A stretch of 64,000 nucleotides of DNA from Flavobacterium sp. MFBS3-15 (GTDB lineage Bacteria > Bacteroidota > Bacteroidia > Flavobacteriales > Flavobacteriaceae). The number at the start of each line of letters is the position of its first letter. The first letter of the stretch is position 1. The position numbers and the translations under genes were made by a program. The notes beneath the pieces were generated by a model. It made no database searches. It had not been told where the DNA came from and worked only from the letters and a program-made list of their open reading frames with translations. The DNA lies in the NCBI RefSeq assembly GCF_026107645.2, contig NZ_JAPCHV010000015.1, positions 62,001-126,000 on the forward strand, written 5' to 3'. Of this stretch, positions 44,696-53,655 are shown piece by piece.

Positions 44696-45265
44696 ATGAA
44701 AAAAAAAGACCTACGCCTCAAATATAAAAACCTCCGCCAGGCCCTCCTCCCCGAAGAAGCCGAAGACAAAAGCCTTGCCATTGCTAACCGGCTGCTGACG
44801 CTGGATATTTGGGGCAAGACCTACTTCCACCTGTTCCTGACGATGGAGAACCAAAAGGAAGTGCAAACCGACTTTATCCTGAACATCCTTGCCGGGAAGG
44901 ATAAGGAAGTGATCGTGTCACGGTCTGATTTTGAGCGCATGGCTATGGTACATTACCTGCTAACCGATAATACCAAACTCATGGTAAGCCAGTACGGCAT
45001 CCCCGAGCCTGTCGATGGCATTGAAGTACCTTCCAATAAACTGGATGTAGTATTCGTGCCATTATTGGCCTTCGACCAAAAAGGCCACCGTGTGGGTTAC
45101 GGCAAAGGCTTCTATGATCGTTTCCTGAATGAATGTAAGCCCGACGTTATAAAGATAGGGTTGTCGTTTTTTGAGGGTGAAGAAGAGCTTATAGAAGCGA
45201 ATGACACGGATGTCCCGCTTGATTATTGTGTAACACCGGAGAAAGTTTATTCGTTTATTCGTTAA
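44696..45265 (+). CDS. 5-formyltetrahydrofolate cyclo-ligase
   Basis: Converts 5-formyltetrahydrofolate to 5,10-methenyltetrahydrofolate using ATP. 189 residues. The N-terminal basic segment KKKDLRLKYKNLRQALLPEE and the C-terminal signature GHRVGYGKGFYDRFL, which binds ATP and magnesium, are intact. It is flanked on both sides by short AT-rich repeats with the AACCAAATC core and is convergent with lspA, 43 bp between stops. Confidence 0.93.
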   Translation: MKKKDLRLKYKNLRQALLPEEAEDKSLAIANRLLTLDIWGKTYFHLFLTMENQKEVQTDFILNILAGKDKEVIVSRSDFERMAMVHYLLTDNTKLMVSQYGIPEPVDGIEVPSNKLDVVFVPLLAFDQKGHRVGYGKGFYDRFLNECKPDVIKIGLSFFEGEEELIEANDTDVPLDYCVTPEKVYSFIR

Positions 45266-45308
45266 TGCGTTAATTCGTTAAACCCAAGTAACCAAATCAA
45301 CAAATCAA

Positions 45309-45911
45309 CTATTTAGCGAATGCCTTTTTATTGAAAACGATAAGTATGCCCACACCTACTGATATTGCCGTATCGGCAACATTAAAAATCGCATTAAAGA
45401 AAGAAAAATGCTTACCACCCCAAATTGGGAACCATGATGGCCATTGCCCGCTAAATAAAGGAAAATAGAACATATCCACTACTTTTCCGTGGAATAATGT
45501 ACCATACGGTTCATCAGCAAACATTGTGGCTACCTGTCCGTGGCTATGGTCGAATATCACTCCGTAAAAAACCGAGTCGATGATATTGCCAAAAGCGCCT
45601 GCAAGTATCAACGCGATTGAGACAATAAGATAAGGCGACTGGCGCTTTTTTACCGCATCCCAAAGCCACCATCCTATTCCACCTACCGCCAGTATGCGGA
45701 AAAGTGTAAGAGTTAGTTTGCCCCCAAGCCATGCCGGAAGTTCTGCCCCCCACGCCATGCCTTCATTCTCTATGAAATTTATCCTGAACCAATCCAGCCC
45801 CAATACCCGGAACCAATCGCCATGCATCATGGTTGTTTTGATGTAAATCTTGGATACCTGGTCGATGATCAACACAAGAATGACAATAAGGTAGGCTTTC
45901 TTTAAGGACAT
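45309..45911 (-). CDS. lspA: lipoprotein signal peptidase
   Basis: Aspartic protease that cleaves prolipoprotein signal peptides after lipidation; needed for the many lipoproteins seen in this window. 200 residues, four membrane helices, slightly longer than the E. coli enzyme because of the periplasmic insertion between the catalytic motifs. The two catalytic aspartates lie in GAFGNIIDSVFYG and FNVADTAISVGV, and the conserved asparagine in NFIENEGMAWG is present. It follows the DksA-like gene on the same strand across 158 bp occupied by a large inverted repeat. Confidence 0.95.
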   Translation of the reverse strand: MSLKKAYLIVILVLIIDQVSKIYIKTTMMHGDWFRVLGLDWFRINFIENEGMAWGAELPAWLGGKLTLTLFRILAVGGIGWWLWDAVKKRQSPYLIVSIALILAGAFGNIIDSVFYGVIFDHSHGQVATMFADEPYGTLFHGKVVDMFYFPLFSGQWPSWFPIWGGKHFSFFNAIFNVADTAISVGVGILIVFNKKAFAK

Positions 45912-45961
45912 TTACAGAATTTTAGCCGCAAAAATAAGGGAATTAATTTAGATAAGAGATT

Positions 45962-46041
45962 TTTAGCCACGAATTACACTAATTTTCACAAATTGCAATA
46001 CCACTGATAATTTGCGAAAATTAGTGTAATTCGTGGCTAAA
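45962..46041. repeat. 26-bp perfect inverted repeat between dksA-like gene and lspA
   Basis: The arm at 45962-45987 (TTTAGCCACGAATTACACTA and six more) and the arm at 46016-46041 are exact reverse complements, 28 bases apart; CAAATT and AATTTG extend the pairing inside the spacer. The motif GCCACGAATTACACTAATTTTC resembles dispersed repeats known to me from Flavobacterium intergenic regions. Confidence 0.85.
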
Positions 46042-46042
46042 G

Positions 46043-46064
46043 TAAAACCGCCCTGAGGCGGTCT
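46043..46064 (-). terminator. intrinsic terminator after the DksA-like gene
   Basis: Minus strand: AAGACCGCC, loop TCAG, GGCGGTTTTACTTT. It lies 6 bases after the stop and directly before the 26-bp inverted repeat, so lspA may need its own promoter. Confidence 0.75.
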
Positions 46065-46069
46065 TGAAA

Positions 46070-46450
46070 TTATCGTTGCATGTTCTTGGCTTCGATGCTC
46101 ATTGTGGCATGCGGAACCAGTTTCAGGCGCTCCTTGTTGATAAGTTTGCCCGTTACTTTGCAAATGCCATAGGTCTTATTCTCAATGCGGATAAGCGCGT
46201 TCTTCAGGTCGCGGATGAACTTCTCCTGGCGGATGGCCAGCTGTGAGTTCGCTTCCTTCGACATGGTCTCGCTCCCTTCCTCGAATGCCTTGAACGTTGG
46301 CGAAGTATCGTCGGTACCGTTATTCAGGTCGTTCATATAGGCACTGCGTATAAGGTCAAGATCTGCCTTTGCTTTTTCAATTTTCTTTGTAATTAATTCC
46401 CTAAACTCTGCAAGGTCTGCATCAGAGTATCGTATTTGCTCATCTACCAT
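46070..46450 (-). CDS. TraR/DksA-family regulator with a degenerate zinc finger
   Basis: 126 residues. A coiled-coil N-terminal half with acidic tip (YMNDLNNGTDDTSPTF) and a C-terminal globular segment YGICKVTGKLINKERLKLVP match the DksA/TraR family, which acts on RNA polymerase through the secondary channel. Of the four zinc cysteines only the first remains; the others are replaced in CKVT and in the TMSIEAKN end. This loss is usual for Flavobacteria and suggests a metal-free fold. It lies 8 bp after ileS and is probably co-transcribed with it. Confidence 0.88.
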   Translation of the reverse strand: MVDEQIRYSDADLAEFRELITKKIEKAKADLDLIRSAYMNDLNNGTDDTSPTFKAFEEGSETMSKEANSQLAIRQEKFIRDLKNALIRIENKTYGICKVTGKLINKERLKLVPHATMSIEAKNMQR

Positions 46451-46458
46451 TTCTCTAT

Positions 46459-49400
46459 CTATTTTGAAATTAATAATAAGGTTGTTATCTCGTCAAATTC
46501 AATTTGGGTTCCGTTTTCTACTACCGGCAGGAAAACCATCTCATCGGTAAGGGTCTCGCTCTTGATGTACTCTTCATTTGCCTTTACCGCCCCTTCAAGA
46601 TCCGCATTCTCCTGAAGGTATATCTTAATCCTGTCAGTCACTTCAAAGCCACTGTCTTTCCTGATGTTCTGGATCCTGTTCACCAGCTCACGGGCTATGC
46701 CTTCCTGCTTCAGTTCGCCGGTTATCGTGATATCCAGTGCAACAGTTATGCCATTTGCATTGGCTACCAGCCAGCCCGGTATATCCTGCGATGAAACTTC
46801 TACATCGGCAGAGGTTAAAGTAATACTTTTTCCCGAAACTGCAATATCGAGGCTGCCGTCTTTGTCTATAGTGTTGATCTGCTCCTGCGAGAACGACTGT
46901 ATCTCTTTGGCTACCAGACCCATATCTTTACCAAAACGCGGACCCAAAGCCTTGAAATTTGGTTTTATCTGCTTTACAAGCACACCGGAAGCATCATCCA
47001 GCAACTCGATTTCCTTAACGTTAACTTCAGCTTTTATTAACTCTCCTACAGCTTCAATTTCAGCTTTCTGTTTTGCGTCAAGTACCGGAATCATTACCTT
47101 TTGCAGCGGTTGGCGTACCTTGATCATCTCCTTTTTCCGTAGCGAAAGCACGAGTGACGAAATGGTCTGCGCCTTCTCCATCCTGCTCTCCAGCGATTTA
47201 TCAACATAGTTATCAGCATACACCGGGAAATCGGCCAAATGTACACTTTCAAACTTCTCTTGTTGTGAAGCCTGTGTTAAATCTTTATAAAGCCTGTCCA
47301 TAAAGAACGGCGCTATCGGCGCGCCCAGCTTGGCCACAGCCACAAGGCAGGTGTACAGCGTCTGGTAGGCCGCAATCTTATCCTGCGCATACTCGCCTTT
47401 CCAAAAACGCCTCCTGCACAGGCGAACGTACCAATTGCTCAGGTTCTCCTGCACAAAGTCAGATATTGCCCTCGCGGCTTTCGTAGGCTCATAGTCAGCA
47501 TAATAACTGTCTACATCCTTTATAAGGGTATTCAGTTCGCTCAGTATCCAGCGGTCGATCTCAGGCCTTTCGTTAAGAGGCACTTCAGGCTCTTCGTAAG
47601 AAAAACCATCAATATTAGCATATAACGCAAAGAATGAGTACGTATTATATAAAGTACCGAAGAACTTGCGGCGCACTTCTGCCACGCCTTCGATGTCAAA
47701 TTTCAGGTTGTCCCACGGGTTGGCGTTGCTTATCATGTACCAACGGGTAGCATCGGGGCCATACTCGGCCAGGGTGGTGAACGGGTCTACCGCGTTGCCA
47801 AGGCGCTTACTCATCTTCTGGCCGTTCTTGTCGAGCACCAATCCGTTTGAAACGACATTCTTATACGACACCTCATCAAATACCAATGTGGCAATGGCAT
47901 GCAGCGTATAGAACCATCCACGTGTCTGGTCTACCCCTTCGGCAATGAAATCCGCCGGGAAAGACTCGTGGTTGTCGATGAGTTCTTTATTTTCGAAAGG
48001 GTAATGCCACTGCGCATACGGCATGGCGCCACTGTCGAACCAAACGTCGATCAGGTCACTTTCACGGTGCATTGGCTTGCCTGATGGCGAAACCAGTACG
48101 ATCTTATCCACCACGTTTTTGTGGAGGTCAACCAGGTCGTAATTCTCCTCGCTCATGTTGCCCGGCTCAAATCCTTTGAACGGGTTCTCTGCCATGAATC
48201 CTGCGGCAATTGCTTTTTCGATACCATTATACAGCTCTTCCACCGAACCGATAAGTGCTTCCTCAGTCTTGTCCTCAGTCCTCCATATCGGGAGCGGTAT
48301 GCCCCAGTATCGGGAACGCGACAGGTTCCAGTCGTTAGCATTCTTGAGCCAGTTGCCAAAACGCCCTTCGCCGGTCGCCTTAGGCTTCCAGTTGATGGTA
48401 TCGTTCAGGTCGAACATACGCTCCTTAACATCGGTCATTTTTATGAACCAGCTGTCGAGCGGGTAGTACAGCAGCGGCTCGTCCGTCCTCCAGGAGTGCG
48501 GGTAGCTGTGTACGTATTTCTCTACTTTGAAGGCTTTGTTGTTCTCTTTAAGATAGATGGATATCTCAACGTCGGCCGACCTTTCCGGTGCGGTGCCTGC
48601 GTCGTAGTATTCGTTCTTCACATACTTGCCTGCCAACTCCAGCGGCTTCCCGTTCGGATTGTCGAGGCTGCCCACATGCGAAGTGAATTTACCCTGCATG
48701 TCCACAAGCGGCACCGGGCTTCCGTTTTCGTCCAATACCAACATTGGCGGAACTTCCGGCTTGGCTTCCTTAGCCACTTTGGCATCATCAGCACCAAAGG
48801 TTGGCGCGGTATGCACGATACCGGTACCATCTTCGGTGGTAACGAAGTCGCCCGATATAACCCGGAAGGCATTTTTAGGGGTTTGGTATGGCAGTACAAA
48901 AGGCAGTAGTTGCTCGTAGCGTATGCCGACAAGGTCTTTGCCTTTGGCCTCTGCCAGAACTTTATATGGTATGTTTTTATCGCCTTCCTTAAAATTAGCA
49001 AAGTCGGCATCTTCAGTACTTTCAAAATAATTCTTGCCGAATTGCTTGCCTAACAGGTTCTTTGCCAGCACCACATTGATTTCTTTAAAAGTGTACTGGT
49101 TAAAGGTTTTTACCAAAACATAATCAATATTAGGACCAACAGTCAACGCGGTATTTGAAGGCAACGTCCATGGTGTAGTCGTCCATGCCATGATGTCCAC
49201 TTGGCCAAAACCTTTCAGGAAGTCAGGGAGTGAATCGGCAACCGTTTTAAACTGCGCCACAATCGTGGTATCCGTCACGTCCCTATAGGCACCCGGCTGG
49301 TTTACCTCATGCGAAGAAAGTCCGGTACCCGCTTTTGGCGAATAAGGCTGTATGGTGTATCCTTTGTATAAAAGGCCTTTGTCGTATATCTGTTTCAGGA

Positions 49401-49890
49401 GCCACCAAACGGTCTCCATGTATTTGGGCTTATAGGTTACATAAGGGTCTTCCATATCCACCCAATAGCCCATTTTTTCGGTAAGGTCGTTCCACACGTC
49501 AGTGTAGCGCATTACCGTGCGCTTACAGGCCTCGTTGTATTCTTCTATCGAAATGGTTTTGCCGATGTCTTCTTTAGTAATGCCCAATTCTTTCTCGGTA
49601 CCAAGCTCTACCGGAAGGCCGTGCGTATCCCAGCCTGCCTTGCGTTTTACCTGGTGGCCCTTCTGCGTCTGGTAACGGCAAAAGATGTCTTTAATAGCAC
49701 GTGCCATCACGTGGTGAATGCCCGGAAGGCCATTCGCGCTTGGCGGGCCTTCAAAAAACACATATTGCGGCTTGCCTTCGCGGGTCGTTACGCTTTTTTC
49801 AAATATTTGCTCTTTCTTCCAGAAATCAAGCACTTCGCCCGCCAGTCCGGCAAGGTCAAGTCCTTTATATTCAGTAAACTTCTTACTCAT
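46459..49890 (-). CDS. ileS: isoleucine-tRNA ligase
   Basis: Charges tRNA-Ile. 1143 residues, the long type found in Bacteroidota and eukaryotes. The class I HIGH element appears as ANGLPGIHHVMARAI, and KMSKR as NGQKMSKRLGNAVDPF. The CP1 editing domain (AWTTTPWTLPSNTA and GTGIVHTAPTFGADDA) and an extended C-terminal domain are present. It heads the ileS-dksA-lspA series. A TACCTTTG box (49941-49948) lies about 50 bp before the start. Enzymes of this long type are known to be less sensitive to mupirocin than the E. coli type; that is family knowledge, not tested here. Confidence 0.97.
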   Translation of the reverse strand: MSKKFTEYKGLDLAGLAGEVLDFWKKEQIFEKSVTTREGKPQYVFFEGPPSANGLPGIHHVMARAIKDIFCRYQTQKGHQVKRKAGWDTHGLPVELGTEKELGITKEDIGKTISIEEYNEACKRTVMRYTDVWNDLTEKMGYWVDMEDPYVTYKPKYMETVWWLLKQIYDKGLLYKGYTIQPYSPKAGTGLSSHEVNQPGAYRDVTDTTIVAQFKTVADSLPDFLKGFGQVDIMAWTTTPWTLPSNTALTVGPNIDYVLVKTFNQYTFKEINVVLAKNLLGKQFGKNYFESTEDADFANFKEGDKNIPYKVLAEAKGKDLVGIRYEQLLPFVLPYQTPKNAFRVISGDFVTTEDGTGIVHTAPTFGADDAKVAKEAKPEVPPMLVLDENGSPVPLVDMQGKFTSHVGSLDNPNGKPLELAGKYVKNEYYDAGTAPERSADVEISIYLKENNKAFKVEKYVHSYPHSWRTDEPLLYYPLDSWFIKMTDVKERMFDLNDTINWKPKATGEGRFGNWLKNANDWNLSRSRYWGIPLPIWRTEDKTEEALIGSVEELYNGIEKAIAAGFMAENPFKGFEPGNMSEENYDLVDLHKNVVDKIVLVSPSGKPMHRESDLIDVWFDSGAMPYAQWHYPFENKELIDNHESFPADFIAEGVDQTRGWFYTLHAIATLVFDEVSYKNVVSNGLVLDKNGQKMSKRLGNAVDPFTTLAEYGPDATRWYMISNANPWDNLKFDIEGVAEVRRKFFGTLYNTYSFFALYANIDGFSYEEPEVPLNERPEIDRWILSELNTLIKDVDSYYADYEPTKAARAISDFVQENLSNWYVRLCRRRFWKGEYAQDKIAAYQTLYTCLVAVAKLGAPIAPFFMDRLYKDLTQASQQEKFESVHLADFPVYADNYVDKSLESRMEKAQTISSLVLSLRKKEMIKVRQPLQKVMIPVLDAKQKAEIEAVGELIKAEVNVKEIELLDDASGVLVKQIKPNFKALGPRFGKDMGLVAKEIQSFSQEQINTIDKDGSLDIAVSGKSITLTSADVEVSSQDIPGWLVANANGITVALDITITGELKQEGIARELVNRIQNIRKDSGFEVTDRIKIYLQENADLEGAVKANEEYIKSETLTDEMVFLPVVENGTQIEFDEITTLLLISK

Positions 49891-49940
49891 TGGTAGTACC
49901 TTCTAAAAATCAATTTGCGAAAGTAACGATTTTTTTTAAG

Positions 49941-49948
49941 CAAAGGTA
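49941..49948 (-). promoter_or_regulatory. -7 box of the ileS promoter
   Basis: TACCTTTG on the minus strand fits TAnnTTTG; no TTG at the usual distance upstream. A second, weaker TACTTTCG is at 49918-49925. Confidence 0.5.
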
Positions 49949-50037
49949 AAAATGGGAAAATATGTGGGAATGATAACGTTTTCGAAGTACTATTCGCAGT
50001 ATTTTTACGTTTAACACATCACCTATTAACCTTAAAG

Positions 50038-50844
50038 ATGAACAAAGTGTTGCTTTTGCTCTTGTGTACTCTATCATGTGTCTCGCAGGACATTCAGCAA
50101 AAAATAGATGCGCTTAACCATATAGGCGTGCTAAATGCTTTCATTCCTACCTGGTACCTGCCCGGCTCGCAACAGCAGGAGGTTAATGAATTTGCAAAAA
50201 CCCTGCTTGCCGGCGAAATTGAGGTGCTCGCTGCCAATAAAAACCCATTTGTATATGTGTATGCCAATTGCTGGCTTATCGCCTCGGGAAAAGGAGATGT
50301 GGTCAAAATCTTTCAGGCATCACTTAAACAAAGGGATTCTGTTGCAATAATGAATTGCGGATACAGTTATGAAGCTGTATATGATAAATATTATGATGTA
50401 TACACGACCCGCCTTTATGAAAGCCTTATCCGGGACGGCAAAGAACCCACCGAACAGGACATTGAATTGCTTTTCAATTCTGATGCAACATTGCATAAGC
50501 TGGACAGCCTGATTATTATTTCGAAAAAACCGGTGACCGAATTTGACTATTTTCAGGCATTTTCCCATAAAAAATTTGATAAAAAGCTATTGCCCAAAAT
50601 TGAAAAGCTGGCATTCAGGAAACATATTCCCCACGCACTTTTTTATCTTGAAAAATATTATCCGGAACAATACCGAAAAAGAATCAGGGATTATCTGCAC
50701 AACGATTTCATGAAAGCAAAATTCGTGACATTCGATGAGAGGATGAAACTAAGGGAATACTTGTATTATCTGGAAAATGGTGACGAATCAATGAAAAAAC
50801 TGGCTCTTGAAAAAAGGGAAATGCATCCTCACATCGATAATTAG
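50038..50844 (+). CDS. hypothetical secreted or lipid-anchored protein
   Basis: 268 residues, not recognised. The N-terminus MNKVLLLLLCTLSCVSQD is a signal with a possible lipobox TLSC. The mature part is predicted helical and rich in aromatic residues (YVYANCWLIASGKGD, YDKYYDVYTTRLYE), with a lysine/glutamate-rich C-terminal third. It is more AT-rich than ileS. The gene is divergent from ileS (147 bp between starts) and followed 67 bp later by another unknown gene. Confidence 0.6.
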   Translation: MNKVLLLLLCTLSCVSQDIQQKIDALNHIGVLNAFIPTWYLPGSQQQEVNEFAKTLLAGEIEVLAANKNPFVYVYANCWLIASGKGDVVKIFQASLKQRDSVAIMNCGYSYEAVYDKYYDVYTTRLYESLIRDGKEPTEQDIELLFNSDATLHKLDSLIIISKKPVTEFDYFQAFSHKKFDKKLLPKIEKLAFRKHIPHALFYLEKYYPEQYRKRIRDYLHNDFMKAKFVTFDERMKLREYLYYLENGDESMKKLALEKREMHPHIDN

Positions 50845-50911
50845 ATATTAATTTCCGTTTCAACACAACCTTTATTGCCTATTCTGCATCTATTAAGTAA
50901 AAGCTGTTGCC

Positions 50912-51286
50912 ATGGAAACTCATTTTACACTTACCGATGCCGAATTCGAACGGCTGTTTGAAAGCTGCTCCTTCGACCCTGCCCTCTTTACTCACGAAGC
51001 CCACATAAGACTGGCATGGATACATATACGCAAATATGGACTCGACAAAGCATCCTGCAATGTGGTAAGCCAGTTGCAGGAATACACTACAGCGCTGGGT
51101 GTAGCCGATAAATTTGACCTTGGTCTCACTATTTCCTCGTTAAGGATAATCAATCACTTTATTATGGAAAGTACCGACAGTTCATTTGAAATGTTTATTA
51201 AAGAGTTTCCAAATCTCAATACCCATTTCAAAGATTTGCTGCTGCAATATCCTCAACTTGAGAAACAAGACGGAATCTTTGTTTGA
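50912..51286 (+). CDS. conserved hypothetical cytosolic protein
   Basis: 124 residues, no signal peptide. The segment FTHEAHIRLAWIHIRKYGLD recalls a widespread small family in which a THEAHIRLAW-like motif is conserved; no function is known to me. Histidines and a glutamate in that motif could bind a metal, but this is speculation. It lies just before a response regulator and a histidine kinase in the same direction, with a 77-bp gap. Confidence 0.6.
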   Translation: METHFTLTDAEFERLFESCSFDPALFTHEAHIRLAWIHIRKYGLDKASCNVVSQLQEYTTALGVADKFDLGLTISSLRIINHFIMESTDSSFEMFIKEFPNLNTHFKDLLLQYPQLEKQDGIFV

Positions 51287-51363
51287 TTTTTAACAACTGT
51301 TTAACATGGTGTTTATGACGCACCGGAGGTTTTATTGTATATTTAACATCCTAAAATTTTCCT

Positions 51364-51789
51364 ATGCCGAACCGCACCTGTTTTCTTATTGATGATGATG
51401 ATGATGACCGGGAAATCTTTGAAATCGCTTTAGAGGCCGTAGATAAGTCATGTGTTTTCATTTCTGCAAAAAACGGTCTTGAGGCGTTGAAATTTATCGA
51501 TGAGAACCCCGATTTTATCCCTGATTATATTTTTATTGACCTCAATATGCCTTACATGACAGGATGTGAATGCCTGGCTGCCGTTAAACAGATAACGAGG
51601 CTCACGAATGTACCCGTTATCATTTACACGACCTCATCCTACGGTAAAGATGCCAATGATACACTGGCCCTGGGTGCAGCACACTTCCTGGTAAAGCCGG
51701 CAAGCATTTCGGCTCTTACTACGGCATTGAGCGATATTATTAATGGTATTGCCACTTCATACTTACTTAAATCTGTAAGCATAGAATAA
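51364..51789 (+). CDS. single-domain response regulator
   Basis: 141 residues, a receiver domain with no output domain. The acidic pocket is in CFLIDDDDDDREIFE, the phosphorylation site is D59 in YIFIDLNMP, and the switch threonine and lysine are in IIYTTSS and FLVKPAS (K111). The DNA-level start is clear. Such stand-alone receivers relay phosphate or act by protein contact; the histidine kinase encoded 57 bp downstream is the likely partner. Confidence 0.9.
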   Translation: MPNRTCFLIDDDDDDREIFEIALEAVDKSCVFISAKNGLEALKFIDENPDFIPDYIFIDLNMPYMTGCECLAAVKQITRLTNVPVIIYTTSSYGKDANDTLALGAAHFLVKPASISALTTALSDIINGIATSYLLKSVSIE

Positions 51790-51845
51790 GTTTGGGGCAT
51801 AAGCCTGACTATTTTTTTACTATCTTTATCAGGTATTACTTCATT

Positions 51846-53462
51846 ATGGAGGCTTCCAACCCAAAAAATAATCCCATTCCACAGTCCGGAAATAATTACC
51901 CGCCAGGCTTTACCGCACTGCTTGGATCAATTCCGGCACCCATATATACCTGTGATTTAGAGGGAGGCATTACTTTTTATAATACTGCTGCTGAAAGACT
52001 TTGGGGAAAGGCTCCCGAGATGGGCATAAAATGGTACAAATTCCTAAAATTGCATGAGCCCGATGGCTCGCCCCTTAAAAAGGAAAGGTGTCCTGTAACT
52101 GAAGTTATTTCGGGTATCAGCGCCACTAAACAAAAGGAACTGGTCATTGAGAGGCCTGATGGGGCACAACGCAACATCATCCTTACCGTACATCCGCTAC
52201 TGGACACTGGCGGCAGGATGACAGGCGTTACTAATGTGGCTGAAGACATTACCGATAAAAAACTGGAAGATGAACTGCTTTATGCCGGCGAGAACAAATA
52301 CCGATCGCTCCCGGAACTTTTAGAAAGAAAGGTCGAGGAGCGTACCTTCAGCCTTAAGGAAAGTGAGGAGCGCTACCATAAGATGATCGAGGAAGTACAG
52401 GATTATGCCATCATATTGCTGGATAGGGACGGCTATATACAGAACTGGAACCTTGGCGCTGAAAAGATAAAGGGCTATACTGATGAGGAAATAATAGGAA
52501 AGAATTTCAGGCTGTTTTACCAACCGCATGACCGTGAAGACAAGCTCCCGGAACGGCTGATTACCAAGGCACATGACACCGGCAGGGCAGTACACGAAGG
52601 TTGGCGCCTGCGCAAGGATGGCAGCAAATTTTGGGGGTTGGTGGTTATAACGGCATTGCACGACGACGAAAACAAGATCATTGGCTTTAGTAAAGTAACA
52701 CGCGACCTTACTGAAAGAAAACTCGCAGACGACCGGATGCAGGACTATGCGAAAGAGATTGAATTCCGTAACAAGCAGTTGGAGGAGTATGCCTACATAG
52801 CTTCGCACGACCTGCAGGAACCTTTGAGGAAAATACAGATTTTTGCCGAAATGCTGGAAGGCAGCCTCCATAACGAAACACTTGCTAAAAAACAGCTCGA
52901 AAAAATCAATGCGGCTGCCCAACGCATGTCTAACCTGATAAAAGATGTATTGAAATACTCCCAGCTGTCCCGTGCCGACGAACTTTTTGAGGAAGTTGAT
53001 CTCAATGAGGTGATTCACACCATTAAGGAAGATTTTGAATTGCTCATAGCTGAAAAGAATGTGCAATTGGAGAACACACCGCTGCCTGTTATAAAAGGCA
53101 TCCCTACACAATTACACCAACTGTTTGCAAACCTGTTGAATAATGCTATAAAATTTAGCTCTGAAAACCCTTTAATCGAAATTTCGTACGAAGAAGCCGC
53201 GTCTGAACTGACTTTACTGTACCCGCACCTAAATTCTTCACTATCTTTTGCAAAAATAACAGTAAAAGACAACGGTATGGGTTTTGAACAGCAGTATGGC
53301 GAGCAGGTTTTCAAAATGTTCAAGCGCCTTACGGACAATTCCGGGACAGGCATAGGCCTGGCGCTGTGCAAAAAAATCGTTGAAAATCACGGAGGAGAGA
53401 TTAGTGTGATTAGCGAGCCCGGAGTTGGAACGGAGTTTACGATACTACTACCGGTTGGGTAG
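51846..53462 (+). CDS. PAS-domain sensor histidine kinase (cytosolic)
   Basis: 538 residues from the ATG at 51846; the frame extends back to 51792 but the extra 18 residues are unlikely. There is no membrane segment or signal peptide. Two PAS domains lie at about residues 20-135 and 165-285, each with a C-terminal PAC strand (GFSKVTRDLTERKLADDRMQ). Then HisKA with the phospho-acceptor H321 in YIASHDLQEPLRKIQ, and a HATPase_c domain with N box LFANLLNNAIKFSSE and G boxes KDNGMGFEQQ and GTGIGLALCKKIVENHGG. The overall layout is that of the phytochrome-like cytosolic kinases of Bacteroidota; the bound signal is unknown. Confidence 0.92.
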   Translation: MEASNPKNNPIPQSGNNYPPGFTALLGSIPAPIYTCDLEGGITFYNTAAERLWGKAPEMGIKWYKFLKLHEPDGSPLKKERCPVTEVISGISATKQKELVIERPDGAQRNIILTVHPLLDTGGRMTGVTNVAEDITDKKLEDELLYAGENKYRSLPELLERKVEERTFSLKESEERYHKMIEEVQDYAIILLDRDGYIQNWNLGAEKIKGYTDEEIIGKNFRLFYQPHDREDKLPERLITKAHDTGRAVHEGWRLRKDGSKFWGLVVITALHDDENKIIGFSKVTRDLTERKLADDRMQDYAKEIEFRNKQLEEYAYIASHDLQEPLRKIQIFAEMLEGSLHNETLAKKQLEKINAAAQRMSNLIKDVLKYSQLSRADELFEEVDLNEVIHTIKEDFELLIAEKNVQLENTPLPVIKGIPTQLHQLFANLLNNAIKFSSENPLIEISYEEAASELTLLYPHLNSSLSFAKITVKDNGMGFEQQYGEQVFKMFKRLTDNSGTGIGLALCKKIVENHGGEISVISEPGVGTEFTILLPVG

Positions 53463-53523
53463 CCACAATCATGACAAATAAACTTTTTCCATTTTTAGCT
53501 TTCAAACATAAATAGAATTTCTA

Positions 53524-53531
53524 TATATTTG
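53524..53531 (+). promoter_or_regulatory. -7 box of the tRNA-Arg promoter
   Basis: TATATTTG, 15 bases before the mature 5' end of the tRNA. No TTG at normal spacing. Confidence 0.6.
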
Positions 53532-53546
53532 CACCTCGAAAATAAT

Positions 53547-53621
53547 GGCCTCGTAGTTCAACGGATAGAATGGGAGTTTCCTAAACTTTTGATCCAAGTT
53601 CGATTCTTGGCGAGGCTACCA
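53547..53621 (+). tRNA. tRNA-Arg (anticodon CCT)
   Basis: Full cloverleaf: acceptor GGCCTCG/CGAGGCT with one G-U pair at the end, D arm GTTC/GAAT, anticodon stem GGAGT/ACTTT with loop TTCCTAA (anticodon CCT, reading AGG), T arm CCAAG-TTCGATT-CTTGG, discriminator A and an encoded CCA. Confidence 0.95.
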
Positions 53622-53655
53622 AAAGCAGTACAGCAATGTGCTGCTTTTTTTGTTT
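53621..53655 (+). terminator. intrinsic terminator of the tRNA gene
   Basis: AAAAGCAGTACA-GCAA-TGTGCTGCTTTT with one U-G pair and a following T-run; the stem begins at the last base of the encoded CCA. Confidence 0.85.
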
